Assembly (NCBI RefSeq): GCF_000407485.1
Contig: NZ_ASWD01000003.1
Coordinates: 62,001-126,000, forward strand
Length of the DNA: 64,000 nucleotides
Direction: 5' to 3'
Source: Enterococcus pallens ATCC BAA-351
GTDB taxonomy: Bacteria > Bacillota > Bacilli > Lactobacillales > Enterococcaceae
The translations under genes and the position numbers were made by a program. The notes under the pieces were generated by a model, which was given only the letters and a program-made list of their open reading frames with translations, had not been told where the DNA came from and made no database searches. Each line of letters starts with the position of its first letter. Positions within the stretch are counted from its first letter, which is position 1. Positions 34,180-43,741 of this stretch are shown one piece after another.

Positions 34180-34993
34180 AGGATTGATATCTAGACACTA
34201 ACTGTTTATAACTTTTCGCTTTTTGATGCCTATTTATTTCCATCAACTGTATAATTCTTTGAATTTGATCAAGAAGGTCTTTTTTCTCTGCTTCTCCATT
34301 TAATATTGGCTCTAAAACCTCTTTTGGATTTTCTAAAGGTGTCCGTTCAGAATTGTACAATAAATTCAGTTCCCTATCAAAAATTTTAATTATTTTAAAA
34401 ATATTTTTCTTATACAATTCCGAAATATTCCCTGATAAATTTTTAACAACTAAATCATGATGTTCTTTTTTTGTTTCCCTAGCTGTTATAGCATTTTTAG
34501 AAAACTGATACTCATATCTTGCAAGTGTCCCTAAATATGACAAATCTTTTGAGACAGCAACTACGTAAAGGCTTATTTCATATCCTTTTTCTTTCAGCAA
34601 GCTAGCAGTCATCGTCGGCACCTCTATTGTTCTTAGAGTTCCTTCTATTATCAAATGATAACTCTCGTTACTCAAATAGGACACGATATCTTCTGTGAGA
34701 CGATTAGAAAATGGTGTCACATATTTTACATAGTCTTTACCATACTGTTCCACAATTCCATCAAAATTTGGATGAGCCTGTTTGAATGAATCATTATCGA
34801 CTACAATTACATTTGTACCAATTTCCTTAATGACCGCATATCTTAATGCTGTCTTCCCAGCTCCAGGTTGTCCACCAAGTAAAAAAGCTTTTGGACTCTC
34901 TGATGGATCTTTTGAGAGTGTCAAAGCTTCTAGGGTATCCTCTAAGACCGAAGAGTACTGTTGTTCACTATAACCTAAATTAAAATTAGACAT
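34163..34993 (-). CDS. Zeta-family toxin (UDP-N-acetylglucosamine kinase)
   Basis: The start at 34993 (MSNFNLGYSEQQY) overlaps the antitoxin stop. The 276-residue protein follows plasmid zeta toxins closely: Walker A GGQPGAGKT (about 41-49), VVDNDSFKQAHPNFD, VKYVTPFSNRLTED and IIEGTLRT. Zeta toxins phosphorylate UDP-GlcNAc and block peptidoglycan synthesis. All the main motifs are intact, so it is likely active when free. Confidence 0.92.
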   Translation of the reverse strand: MSNFNLGYSEQQYSSVLEDTLEALTLSKDPSESPKAFLLGGQPGAGKTALRYAVIKEIGTNVIVVDNDSFKQAHPNFDGIVEQYGKDYVKYVTPFSNRLTEDIVSYLSNESYHLIIEGTLRTIEVPTMTASLLKEKGYEISLYVVAVSKDLSYLGTLARYEYQFSKNAITARETKKEHHDLVVKNLSGNISELYKKNIFKIIKIFDRELNLLYNSERTPLENPKEVLEPILNGEAEKKDLLDQIQRIIQLMEINRHQKAKSYKQLVSRYQSLKKLF

Positions 34994-35261
34994 ACTGTTC
35001 AACTGCCTTCTGATCTGTTATAGATTTAGTATAAACATCCATTGCATTCCAATAAGACTCAACTTTAGCTAAATCACTCATAGACATTTCAAAAAGATTC
35101 ATTTGCAACATTCCTTTTAGTTGATCCAACAACTCAGCATATAAATCATTTTTATTTTGTCTATCAATTTGATGATTAACCACGTATCTCAAAACACGAT
35201 TATAAACATTGCGAGAAAATTCATTTAGTGATTCAATTTTGAAAGTTTTTTCGTAATCCAT
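34986..35261 (-). CDS. Epsilon-family antitoxin
   Basis: The start at 35261 (MDYEKTFKIESLNEFS) follows GGTGAG. The 91-residue helical protein closely resembles the epsilon antitoxin of plasmid pSM19035 type systems (YEKTFKIE, VYNRVLRYVVNHQID, ESYWNAMDVY). It overlaps the zeta start by eight bases (ATGTCTAA), ensuring coupled synthesis. The omega repressor gene that usually precedes it is absent. An extended -10 (TGTTATAAT) lies upstream. Confidence 0.9.
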   Translation of the reverse strand: MDYEKTFKIESLNEFSRNVYNRVLRYVVNHQIDRQNKNDLYAELLDQLKGMLQMNLFEMSMSDLAKVESYWNAMDVYTKSITDQKAVEQYV

Positions 35262-35434
35262 TTTTCTCACCAACCTTCTGTGTTTATTAACTTTGATTAT
35301 AACATAAAATAGTAAATCCCACACTTAGCCTAGTTTTTAAGATTTTCGGTCTTTACCTTTTTGTCCTGAGCTGGACTATATATTATTTTCTTTGTCCGCT
35401 CTGCTTACAGACTATTTAAATTCAAATTCAAAAA

Positions 35435-35489
35435 AATACCGATTCCTCAAAAGTCCATCCAAAGAACAGACTTCTGAAAAATCGATATT
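35435..35489 (-). terminator. Terminator of alaS
   Basis: AATACCGATT pairs with AATCGATATT at the base of a longer imperfect stem; the minus strand then runs into seven Ts. Confidence 0.65.
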
Positions 35490-35517
35490 CTTAAAAACTA
35501 ATTATCTAAAATACTTA

Positions 35518-38151
35518 TTAAGCCAACCACTCTTCTGCAGCTTTCAGGGCATCCGGTAATCCAGCTGGATTTTTCCCGCCAGCTTGCGCCATGTCTGGAC
35601 GACCGCCACCACCGCCACCAACTTTCGGTGCAATTGCTTTAATCAGATCGCCAGCTTTTAGGCCTTTTTCGACAGCTGCTGGGGTCATAGCTACTAATAA
35701 GTTTGCTTTTTCACCTTGAGCAGTTCCTAAAACTAGAATGTCTGAGTAGTTCTTTTGTTTCCATTGGTCAGCCAACTGACGGAGTTGATTCATGTCTTTC
35801 ACATTAACCTGCGCGGTAATCATAGTTGTACCATTGATTTCCTTCACATTTTTGAAGACATCTCCAGCTTGCTGGTTAGCTAATTTGGTGCTTAATTGTT
35901 CATTTTCTTTTTGTAATTCACGTAATTGCTGCTGCAGCTGTTCTGTTTTGCTGACAACATCCTTCATTTGTGGAGACTTCACTGTTTGCGCAACCTGCAC
36001 CAGCAGATCTTCTTCTTCACGGAAGGCTTCATAGGCTTCTTGACCAGTTAAGGCTTCGATCCGGCGAACGCCAGCACCGATTCCTGATTCGGAAACGATT
36101 TTGAACAAGCCGATGTCTTCGGTGTTGCTGACATGGGTTCCCCCACATAATTCGATTGACCAGTCGCCGATATTTACTACACGAACATCATGTCCGTATT
36201 TTTCACCAAACAGAGCCATTGCGCCCATGTTTTTCGCTGTATCGATATCTGTCTCAATCGTTACAACTGGAATTGCTTCCCAAATTTTACGGTTGACGAT
36301 TTTTTCCATTTCTTTTAACTCAGCCGCAGTTACTTGTCCGAAGTGGCTGAAGTCAAAACGTAAATGTTTTGGAGCAACCAATGAACCTGCTTGGTTGGCA
36401 TGTTCGCCCAACACTTCTTTTAACGCTTTATGCAGCAAGTGAGTGGCTGTATGGTTTTTCAAAATCTTGTTGCGCATTGCTGCATTAACCTGAAGGAAGT
36501 AGCTTTCACCTTTTTTAACAGCCTGCAGCAGTTCCACTTTATGCAATGGCTGGCCATTTGGTGCTTTTTGAACATCAACCACCTTAGCCACTACATTACC
36601 GTCTTTGTCCGCCACGATTCCGTGATCGGCAACCTGTCCACCCATTTCAGCATAGAATGGTGTTTGGGCGAAAATCAGCTGCGCTGCGCCACCGCTGACT
36701 GCATCAACGACTGCATCGTCTTGTAAAATGGTCAACAATTGGCTTTCTACTTCTAAATGGTCATAGCCGACGAATTCACTTTGAACCTTAATATCCCCTA
36801 ATAAGGCTGTTTGAACGCCCATCGATGTTTCTGTTGAGCGAGCGGCACGTGCCCGTTCTTTTTGGGCTTGCATTTCTACTTCAAAGCCTTCGTGGTCGAC
36901 TTTCAAGCCTTCATCCTCAGCTACTTCTTCGGTTAATTCCACTGGGAAGCCAAAGGTATCGTACAGCTTGAAGATTACTTTGCCGTCTAAGGTCGTTTCG
37001 TTTTTCGCTTTCAGGTCTGCCAACACATCATTTAGCATTGTTAAGCCTTCGTTGATGGTTTCGTGGAATCGTTCTTCCTCGTTGCGAACCACTTTTTGAA
37101 TGAAGTCTTTTTGCTGAAGCACTTCTGGATAGTAGCTAACCATTACTTCACCTACGATTGGTACTAATTTGTATAGGAAAGCTTCATTAACTCCTAGTTT
37201 TTTACCATGCATAACAGCACGACGTAATAGACGACGAAGTACATAGCCGCGACCTTCATTAGACGGCAGCGCACCATCACCAATTGCAAAGGCCAATGAA
37301 CGAATATGGTCGGCGATAACTTTGAAGGAGACATCCATTAGTTTGTCTGATCCGTATTTCTTGCCGCTTAATTCTTCTACTTTAGCAATAATCGGTAGGA
37401 ATAGATCTGTTTCAAAATTGGTTGGTGCATCTTGAATAATCGAAACCATACGTTCTAAGCCCATACCGGTATCAATGTTTTGATGAGGCAGTGGTTCATA
37501 GGTATTATCTGGTTTGTGGTTAAATTCAGAGAATACTAAGTTCCAAATTTCCAGATAGCGCTCATTTTCGCCACCAGGATAGTTTTCTGGATCATCTTCA
37601 GCTAGATCATTAAAGGATTCGCCGCGATCATAGAAAATTTCTGAGTCTGGTCCACTTGGTCCAACCCCTAGATCCCAGAAGTTGTCTGCTACTTCTACTA
37701 CGTGATCTGTTGGCAAGCCAATTTCTTCCAGCCAGATGCGTTTTGCTTCAGCATCCTCTGGGTAAACAGTCACGTATAATTTGTCAGGATCAAAGCCGAT
37801 CCATTCTGGTGAGGTTAAGAATTCCCAAGCCCACTCAATGGCTTCTTTTTTGAAATAATCACCAATTGAGAAGTTTCCCAGCATTTCAAACATTGTATGA
37901 TGACGCGCTGTTTTCCCGACATTTTCGATATCATTGGTTCGGATAGATTTTTGAGCATTGGCAATCCGTGGATTTTCAGGTGTCACAGAGCCATCAAAAT
38001 ATTTTTTCATTGTAGCAACACCAGAGTTAATCCATAACAAGGATGGATCATTGACTGGTACTAAAGAAGCACTTGGTTCGATCATATGTCCTTTAGATTT
38101 GAAAAAGTCTAGGTACATCTGACGAACCTGCGCACTAGTTAATTGTTTCAT
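35518..38151 (-). CDS. alaS: Alanine--tRNA ligase
   Basis: The start at 38151 ([13 protein letters not shown]) follows GAGGAGAAACG. The 877-residue protein is complete: class II catalytic core with [17 protein letters not shown] (motif 2 region), the editing domain with [12 protein letters not shown] and ELCGGTHV (zinc residues), and the C-terminal C-Ala domain ending in [15 protein letters not shown]. It charges tRNA-Ala. Control is by the T-box leader just upstream. Confidence 0.97.
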   Translation of the reverse strand: MKQLTSAQVRQMYLDFFKSKGHMIEPSASLVPVNDPSLLWINSGVATMKKYFDGSVTPENPRIANAQKSIRTNDIENVGKTARHHTMFEMLGNFSIGDYFKKEAIEWAWEFLTSPEWIGFDPDKLYVTVYPEDAEAKRIWLEEIGLPTDHVVEVADNFWDLGVGPSGPDSEIFYDRGESFNDLAEDDPENYPGGENERYLEIWNLVFSEFNHKPDNTYEPLPHQNIDTGMGLERMVSIIQDAPTNFETDLFLPIIAKVEELSGKKYGSDKLMDVSFKVIADHIRSLAFAIGDGALPSNEGRGYVLRRLLRRAVMHGKKLGVNEAFLYKLVPIVGEVMVSYYPEVLQQKDFIQKVVRNEEERFHETINEGLTMLNDVLADLKAKNETTLDGKVIFKLYDTFGFPVELTEEVAEDEGLKVDHEGFEVEMQAQKERARAARSTETSMGVQTALLGDIKVQSEFVGYDHLEVESQLLTILQDDAVVDAVSGGAAQLIFAQTPFYAEMGGQVADHGIVADKDGNVVAKVVDVQKAPNGQPLHKVELLQAVKKGESYFLQVNAAMRNKILKNHTATHLLHKALKEVLGEHANQAGSLVAPKHLRFDFSHFGQVTAAELKEMEKIVNRKIWEAIPVVTIETDIDTAKNMGAMALFGEKYGHDVRVVNIGDWSIELCGGTHVSNTEDIGLFKIVSESGIGAGVRRIEALTGQEAYEAFREEEDLLVQVAQTVKSPQMKDVVSKTEQLQQQLRELQKENEQLSTKLANQQAGDVFKNVKEINGTTMITAQVNVKDMNQLRQLADQWKQKNYSDILVLGTAQGEKANLLVAMTPAAVEKGLKAGDLIKAIAPKVGGGGGGRPDMAQAGGKNPAGLPDALKAAEEWLA

Positions 38152-38173
38152 CGTTTCTCCTCTTTTCTTAAAA

Positions 38174-38381
38174 ATAAAAAAAACTACCACTGCATCCAAG
38201 GACGAAAACTCGCGGTACCACCTTGGTTGCAATGATAGATCATTACCTCTTCAGCTCGTTAACGCCGAGTAGCGTTGGTTTTTCAACCAAAAGTATGCCA
38301 GGGAGCAATTTGCTAGGTTCATCACGCGGCTCTCAGCTATGCCGCACTTTCTGTGGATGTTCGTTAACAAACCTTATCCTG
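38174..38381 (-). promoter_or_regulatory. T-box leader of alaS
   Basis: The minus strand contains the T-box core AAGGTGGTACCGCG (38211-38224). It lies within a terminator stem, TGCAACCAAGG (38221-38231) pairing with CCTTGGATGCA (38191-38201), followed by GTGGTAG and eight Ts. Uncharged tRNA-Ala should favour the antiterminator. The specifier is probably GCU but I could not place it with certainty. Confidence 0.92.
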
Positions 38382-38387
38382 TCAGTA

Positions 38388-38416
38388 AGTATAAGAAAAA
38401 GCAGCCCAAATGTCAA
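38388..38416 (-). promoter_or_regulatory. alaS promoter
   Basis: On the minus strand a perfect TTGACA (38411-38416) and TATACT (38388-38393) are 17 bases apart, about 240 bases ahead of the start codon, which fits the long T-box leader. Confidence 0.85.
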
Positions 38417-38417
38417 A

Positions 38418-39470
38418 CTAGATCTTCACAATAATTGCCTTGCGATACAAGTATTCATTTGGCTTCAAGACTTCTTCATGTAAAAGTGTCCGATCAGGTG
38501 CATAATAAGTCGACAAAGGCAGCTTATCAACGATTGGCAAGCCTGTACTTAATGAACTGGTGGTCAGCTTCAATACACCTGGATCTTCTGTAATTTCATA
38601 TCGTTCCATGGAGGTATCAAAGGACAGACCGAACATGTTCAGTCCTGTCATCATTTGGCGAATCTTTTTGCCGCGATACGGATCAAGGGTATTTAAATCA
38701 TTGCCCCAGCGGAATAAGCGCCGGCTGCCGGCCCCATTTGCATACTCCCACTGATCTTCCGTTAACAAATCAAAATTCCGTTTGCGAACTTTTTTACGTA
38801 AGGTAGTATATGTATGGGTCTCATGGGTGTAAACATGATAAAGATCGCTGTTAGGTACTATCTCGATATACCAGCTGTTTTCTCTTAAAACACTTTTAGG
38901 AAAGCTCCAGCGGATACTTTCTGATGGGGTTAAATTGGGACATAGGACCTCGCGGATTTCTTCTTCAAAAGCCGAAAACTGATCAGCCTGACCAGTAAAG
39001 CTGCCAGTGATCGCATCATAAACACCTAGAAAATTCGTTCCTGCCGGCAATGCGAATCGTTGGACAAACATAGGTGGAATCTTCACCTTCCGCAGGCTGG
39101 TGGTTCGATCGTTAATATAATCTGCCAAGGAATGAACATCCAATAAATCGTAGCTGTTCTGCAGCTCTTCAGGAATGTCCACATGTGGTGAATTAGGTGC
39201 GGTCTCCAAGAGAGACAAGCCTTTAGTTCCTAAATTCCAGCCTAAAATTGCATCCTTGTTTCCAGGAATGAAAACAAATTCTTCCTCATCAATCAAAAGC
39301 TCAAAGGTTTGGCATTTAATGCCGTATAATTCGTATTCTTTTAGTTCTATATCAGTGATTCTCAATAAAGGATTCACAAAGTACATTAATACCTGACTAA
39401 ATAAGGTTCTTTTTTCCTTATCACTTAGTCGTTTCCAGTAGGACCAGTCCAGTTGATCAACGAGATTCAT
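38418..39470 (-). CDS. Hypothetical protein with FGE/SUMF-like C-terminal motif
   Basis: I do not recognise the full family of this 350-residue protein. The C-terminal half has LLTEDQWEYANGAGSRR followed by LFRWGND, which matches the core motif of formylglycine-generating enzymes (LPTEAEWEYAARGG, YPWGD). FGE needs a C-terminal cysteine pair; only two cysteines exist here, both before the motif. So a non-catalytic FGE or C-type-lectin-like fold is likely. The N-terminal part (about 1-140) gives no clue. There is no signal peptide, so it is cytoplasmic. It lies between cshB and alaS. Confidence 0.7.
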   Translation of the reverse strand: MNLVDQLDWSYWKRLSDKEKRTLFSQVLMYFVNPLLRITDIELKEYELYGIKCQTFELLIDEEEFVFIPGNKDAILGWNLGTKGLSLLETAPNSPHVDIPEELQNSYDLLDVHSLADYINDRTTSLRKVKIPPMFVQRFALPAGTNFLGVYDAITGSFTGQADQFSAFEEEIREVLCPNLTPSESIRWSFPKSVLRENSWYIEIVPNSDLYHVYTHETHTYTTLRKKVRKRNFDLLTEDQWEYANGAGSRRLFRWGNDLNTLDPYRGKKIRQMMTGLNMFGLSFDTSMERYEITEDPGVLKLTTSSLSTGLPIVDKLPLSTYYAPDRTLLHEEVLKPNEYLYRKAIIVKI

Positions 39471-39593
39471 AGCTCACGTTGCCTCCTTCAGTTTATCTAT
39501 CCCCCAAATTATACCATTATCTCAAGAATGTGTGAGGAAAATGAAGGAATTATTTGGAAAATAAGCGAGAGAGTTTTGTACCTTTGATGAAAA

Positions 39594-39627
39594 AACAAGC
39601 AATGGACCCTCTTGCCCACTGCTTGTT
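39594..39627 (-). terminator. Terminator of cshB
   Basis: AACAAGCAATGG pairs with CCACTGCTTGTT; TTTTTT follows on the minus strand. Confidence 0.8.
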
Positions 39628-39631
39628 GTGC

Positions 39632-40981
39632 TTACTTATTGGAATCTTTTTTGTTTTTACGAATCGAACGCTCTGCTTGACGACGATTTTGGCGGCGTTT
39701 TTGTTTATTGGATTCAGAAATTGCTCGATCGATTTTGCGTTTGTAGCCCGGTTTGATTTTTTTCTTTTTCTTCTTCACCAATCCAATCAGAGTTGGATCT
39801 AGTTCGTCTTTGTTCTTCTCCCGTTTTTGACGACGGTTGCGATCATAGGTATCCACAATCTCATTGTTTTTAATTTCTTTTGGCTGGAAAGTAATGCCCA
39901 GCTTTTCAATTTGATTGATGGCATCCTCATCGCTAGGATTGTATAAGGTAATTGCTGTTCCAGGCAAGCCGTTTCGACCCGTTCGGCCGACACGGTGGAT
40001 AAAGAAATCCAGTTCATGAGGAACTTCGGCGTTAATAACGTGAGACACGCCCTCAATATCAATCCCACGAGCAGCAAGGTCAGTCGCCACTACATATTGA
40101 TAATCCAGGTTTTGAACCTGGCGCATTACTCGTTTGCGTTCTCGCGGCGTGATATCGCCGTGAATCTTTGCGACCTTTAAGCCTTGAGACTTCAAGTATT
40201 CAGTAATTTCATCCACATGCTGCTTCGTATTGGCAAAAACGATGGCCAAGTAAGGATGACCCAATGTCAACAGCTTGTAGATCAATTGATTGCGGTCTTT
40301 TCCTTTAGTTGAAATCAACCAATTGTCAATAGTATCGGAGATAACTGCTTGAGCCTTGATCTCTTCGATAATTGGATTTTCCATATATTTCAATAGGAAT
40401 GGACGCAATTTTTCTGGAATCGTCGCTGAGAAAACCAGCATTTGAACCTGTTTTGGCAAACGCCCAGCAATTTGATCCACTTCGTTTAAGAAGCCCATGT
40501 CCAAAGTCATGTCTGCTTCATCCACGACAAAGTATTTTGCCGTATGAACTTTTAAGGCTTGTTCATTCATCATGTCCAGAATACGACCAGGCGTACCAAT
40601 TACGACATGAGGCTGATGTCCTTTTAATTTGTCTAATTGACGTTGTTTGTCCGTTCCTCCGACAAAATTAGTGACTCGAATTTCAGTCGGTGAAAACTTA
40701 GCGATCTGAATAGCCGCCTGATAAATCTGTGTAGCTAGTTCACGACTAGGTGCAGTAATTACTATCTGCACTTCATCTTGGTTCCCATCTAATTTGTCCA
40801 TCAACGGCAATAGGAACGTATGGGTCTTTCCTGAACCTGTTTGAGATTGCCCAACAATGTTCTTGCCTTTTTTAATCAAAGGAATGAGTTTTTCTTGCAC
40901 AGGGGTTGGTTCTGTGAAGCCTTTATCCTGGATTGCTTCCATAATAAACGGCTGGAATTGGAAATTTTTAAATGTTGCCAT
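39632..40981 (-). CDS. cshB: DEAD-box RNA helicase CshB
   Basis: The 449-residue helicase shows the Q motif (FTEPTPVQEKLIP), Walker A SQTGSGKT, VVDEADM (DEAD box), FSATIPE and HRVGRTGRNG (motif VI). The C-terminus is a long basic tail (KKKKKKIKPGYKRK, KQKRRQNRRQAERSIRKNKK) for RNA binding, as in CshB. It acts in RNA unwinding, ribosome assembly or RNA decay, chiefly in the cold. Its start overlaps the end of the upstream VanZ-RDD gene by 14 bases. Confidence 0.93.
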   Translation of the reverse strand: MATFKNFQFQPFIMEAIQDKGFTEPTPVQEKLIPLIKKGKNIVGQSQTGSGKTHTFLLPLMDKLDGNQDEVQIVITAPSRELATQIYQAAIQIAKFSPTEIRVTNFVGGTDKQRQLDKLKGHQPHVVIGTPGRILDMMNEQALKVHTAKYFVVDEADMTLDMGFLNEVDQIAGRLPKQVQMLVFSATIPEKLRPFLLKYMENPIIEEIKAQAVISDTIDNWLISTKGKDRNQLIYKLLTLGHPYLAIVFANTKQHVDEITEYLKSQGLKVAKIHGDITPRERKRVMRQVQNLDYQYVVATDLAARGIDIEGVSHVINAEVPHELDFFIHRVGRTGRNGLPGTAITLYNPSDEDAINQIEKLGITFQPKEIKNNEIVDTYDRNRRQKREKNKDELDPTLIGLVKKKKKKIKPGYKRKIDRAISESNKQKRRQNRRQAERSIRKNKKDSNK

Positions 40982-42146
40982 TTTCTACCTCTTTCTTTTC
41001 TAGCGTACTTCTCGTGTACGTGCGGCTCGCCTTCTCATGGAAGAGGCGCGGACTTCTTCTTATGAGAGCATACAATAAGTTGAAGACAAATAAAAGCAAA
41101 ATTCCAAAACTTATCAAAGCTAAAATAGAATACGCGATAAATAGTACATGATCCGTGGTGGTTAAATGCGTAATACTAAATTGGAAAATTTGACTTATGA
41201 TAAACATTAACACATAAAAAAAGCTGTAGCGTTTCACTAAAGAAATAAAACGAACTCTGGAATGATCGTCTTCTTCCACTTTAATCCGTACAACCTTCTT
41301 CCCAACGGTTTGCCCTTGCCAGAAATACATTAAGATCATGAAATAGCAAACCACCTTTAAAACAAACCAACCCAAAGTATTGCTTAACTTGGCTGTGTCT
41401 GCTAAAAAGCTAGTATCAGGAAACAAGGCTAAAAGAATTTGTAAAACACCTGTAACTAAATCAATGACTATCCAATCAATGATTGCGGCTATCCCACGGC
41501 GCAATAATGAGACCTTGTGCCCTTTCTCCAATGATTCTTCGTCCAATTCATTCCGAGTTGGCAGAAAGAACGTGAACAATGGGGCGCAAAGATAACCGAA
41601 AGCACCGCCTAAAGTATTATGCAGCAGGTCATTCACATCAAACAATCGATAAGGCCTAGGATAAATGAAATATAGGCCGCTTAACTGCGTTAACTCAAAA
41701 AAGAGCGACAAACAAAAGCTGGCTATAATCGTCTTCTTCCATGAAAAGCGGAAATAATACCGACAATACACACCAAAAGGAAATAAGAGCAAAATATTAA
41801 ATACAGGTTCCAGAAACACTCCTTGCCGCATAGCTGGCAAATAGGTGCTGGGATCATTGATGCGCAAAACTGTTTGATTCATGAAATTTTCCCATGATTG
41901 AAATAAATGCAGATTATACTTAGGGCTTGTCATGGCTGCAACCTCTTGAATGCTTGGTAATGGCAGAATGATTAAAAAGTAAGCACACAGTAAATAAAAG
42001 ACAAATGAATATAGTATTAGGCTGCGTTTCTTACCTAAAGTGCCATATTTCCGATAGTAGTAAATTAAAAATGGAACGGTAATAAAAAAGGCCAAAAATG
42101 GAAAAAAGATCAGTGCCGTTTTAATGGGAAACACATAACTAGACAT
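40968..42146 (-). CDS. VanZ-RDD membrane protein
   Basis: The 392-residue protein joins a VanZ-like domain (about 1-200; five helices, FELTQLSGLYF and FDVNDLLHNTLGG as signatures) to an RDD domain (about 215-375; RRGIAAIIDWIVIDLV and GQTVGKKVVRIKV). Function of this two-domain family is unknown; VanZ of Tn1546 gives low-level teicoplanin resistance. It is co-transcribed with cshB. Confidence 0.85.
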   Translation of the reverse strand: MSSYVFPIKTALIFFPFLAFFITVPFLIYYYRKYGTLGKKRSLILYSFVFYLLCAYFLIILPLPSIQEVAAMTSPKYNLHLFQSWENFMNQTVLRINDPSTYLPAMRQGVFLEPVFNILLLFPFGVYCRYYFRFSWKKTIIASFCLSLFFELTQLSGLYFIYPRPYRLFDVNDLLHNTLGGAFGYLCAPLFTFFLPTRNELDEESLEKGHKVSLLRRGIAAIIDWIVIDLVTGVLQILLALFPDTSFLADTAKLSNTLGWFVLKVVCYFMILMYFWQGQTVGKKVVRIKVEEDDHSRVRFISLVKRYSFFYVLMFIISQIFQFSITHLTTTDHVLFIAYSILALISFGILLLFVFNLLYALIRRSPRLFHEKASRTYTRSTLEKKEVENGNI

Positions 42147-42306
42147 AGCTTAACCTCCTGTCATTACTTTACTGAATTTTTTTCTTTTTCACAAAGACTA
42201 AGTATTTACTTGACTAATTTCCTTAAATTGTGAAAACTAGTAGATAAAGATAGCGCATCAGTTTTTGCTATCTGTACCTTACTTTTTGAATAAGGAGGCT
42301 TGTTTT

Positions 42307-42621
42307 ATGCTAAATGCTACCTTTGCTTTTGGTGTTCCGATTGGACTTATTGTTTTATATCTTGGTTTCTGGTTCATCAAAAAGACAAAATACTCAGATT
42401 ACCGCCGGTTTGTATTGGCGTTGATTTCAGTTTTCTTAACGACTTTTAGTTATCAGGTTTATCGTTATAGCCAAACAGTTCTTTTAGTTAACTCTGCAAA
42501 AGACTTCAAACAGTCTTTTGGCTATAGTCAGAATCTACTGATGATCCCTTTGCTGCTGGGAATTGTTTTGACTATTCTTAATTTCATCCTTTTATTTCAA
42601 CAATTCAGAAAAAAAGAATAA
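42307..42621 (+). CDS. Small membrane protein, three helices
   Basis: The start at 42307 follows AAGGAGG by eight bases. The 104-residue protein has three predicted membrane helices (about 3-21, 32-50, 75-97) and a basic tail (QQFRKKE). I do not recognise a family. It is a single-gene unit divergent from the VanZ-RDD gene. Confidence 0.7.
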   Translation: MLNATFAFGVPIGLIVLYLGFWFIKKTKYSDYRRFVLALISVFLTTFSYQVYRYSQTVLLVNSAKDFKQSFGYSQNLLMIPLLLGIVLTILNFILLFQQFRKKE

Positions 42622-42640
42622 CAGGGGCTGCCTGTTATTC
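42616..42640. terminator. Bidirectional terminator
   Basis: GAATAACAGG pairs with CCTGTTATTC around GGCTG. It overlaps the ends of both convergent genes. Confidence 0.8.
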
Positions 42641-42982
42641 TTCCATCTGAAACCATTCGATTTCTACCTGCTCGATCTGTTTAAGTATCTTCAGATCAAG
42701 ATCTACCCATTCTTTCGAAGCTGGATAATAATAGTTACTCTCCAGCGTGTCTTCAATATTATTCAACAAGTCCTGATCACTCCATGAATACTTATAGGGA
42801 TTATCCATCAAGATGTGAAGCAAATAAGGATTTTTTAAAAGCAAGAACTCTTCTCCATATTTATAAAGCAGGACTTGGTAAGTCTTTGTTTCCATTCTCC
42901 CACGAATTGCAAATAAACCTTCCCCAGGATTCGAAAGAAGGGCTAACATCTTCTCCGGCTGTATCATCTGTCGATTTAACAT
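42635..42982 (-). CDS. Conserved hypothetical protein, unknown function
   Basis: This 115-residue soluble protein has no recognised motif. It is acidic at the C-terminus (EQVEIEWFQMEE) and contains FAIRGRMETKTYQVLLYKYGEEFLLL as a likely beta-rich segment. AAAGGGGATCGAAGG precedes the ATG, a good ribosome-binding site, which supports expression. Confidence 0.6.
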   Translation of the reverse strand: MLNRQMIQPEKMLALLSNPGEGLFAIRGRMETKTYQVLLYKYGEEFLLLKNPYLLHILMDNPYKYSWSDQDLLNNIEDTLESNYYYPASKEWVDLDLKILKQIEQVEIEWFQMEE

Positions 42983-43057
42983 CCTTCGATCCCCTTTCCT
43001 TGCACCTTATTATACGAAAAAGTCGCTCATAAAGACATCAATTAGTTTATTAATTTT

Positions 43058-43741
43058 TTATTTTATCATTTTCTCTTCATTTTCATCGGAAGTCAATAAC
43101 TTTCCATCCCACTCAGCATAAAATTCTGACAAAAAGTTTTTCGTGAAGATCGTCCGTTGTTTGGCTTCAGCCTGCCCAGCAGATGTATTCATGGTTTTTT
43201 CCAATAAAAGAAGTTTTTCATAAAAATGATTGATTACGGTACTTTTTTCCCGATATTCGGCTTTGGTTTTGAAGTTTTTGGGTGCTACATCTGGCAGATA
43301 TAACGGGCTTTCGCTGTGTCCACCGTAGTAAGCCGTCCGCATAATACCAATCGCTCCTAAAGCATCAATTCGATCCGCATCCTGAACAATCTGGCCTTCT
43401 AAAGTTAAGGTTGCCTTCCCCATTTCCAATTCACGGGAATATGACAAGTTATCAATAATAGCTAGTACATGATTGATCCTTTCAGTTGACCATTCTAAAG
43501 AAGCAAGGAAGTCCACAATATTTTGACGCTCTTGCTCTGGATCGCTAACCACTTTGTCATCAATCACATCATGCAGGTAGCTGGCTGCCCAAATGACAGC
43601 CAGATCTCCTGCTTTCTCTTTTTCTCGCAATGCTTGAGCAATTTTAGCTACCCGTTCACTATGGAAAAAATCGTGCCCGCTAGTATCAGTATTAAGTTTT
43701 TCGTAGCTATATTGGCGAATTGCTTCTAGGTTTTCGCTCAT
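43058..43741 (-). CDS. HD-domain phosphohydrolase
   Basis: The start at 43741 (MSENLEAIRQYSYEKL) overlaps the end of the upstream methyltransferase gene. The 227-residue protein has the HD metal-site residues H...HD...D: GHDFFHSERV, SYLHDVIDD and DADRIDALGAIGIMRT. This is the YedJ/YpgQ-like branch with probable nucleotide phosphohydrolase activity. Substrate is not known from sequence. Confidence 0.85.
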   Translation of the reverse strand: MSENLEAIRQYSYEKLNTDTSGHDFFHSERVAKIAQALREKEKAGDLAVIWAASYLHDVIDDKVVSDPEQERQNIVDFLASLEWSTERINHVLAIIDNLSYSRELEMGKATLTLEGQIVQDADRIDALGAIGIMRTAYYGGHSESPLYLPDVAPKNFKTKAEYREKSTVINHFYEKLLLLEKTMNTSAGQAEAKQRTIFTKNFLSEFYAEWDGKLLTSDENEEKMIK

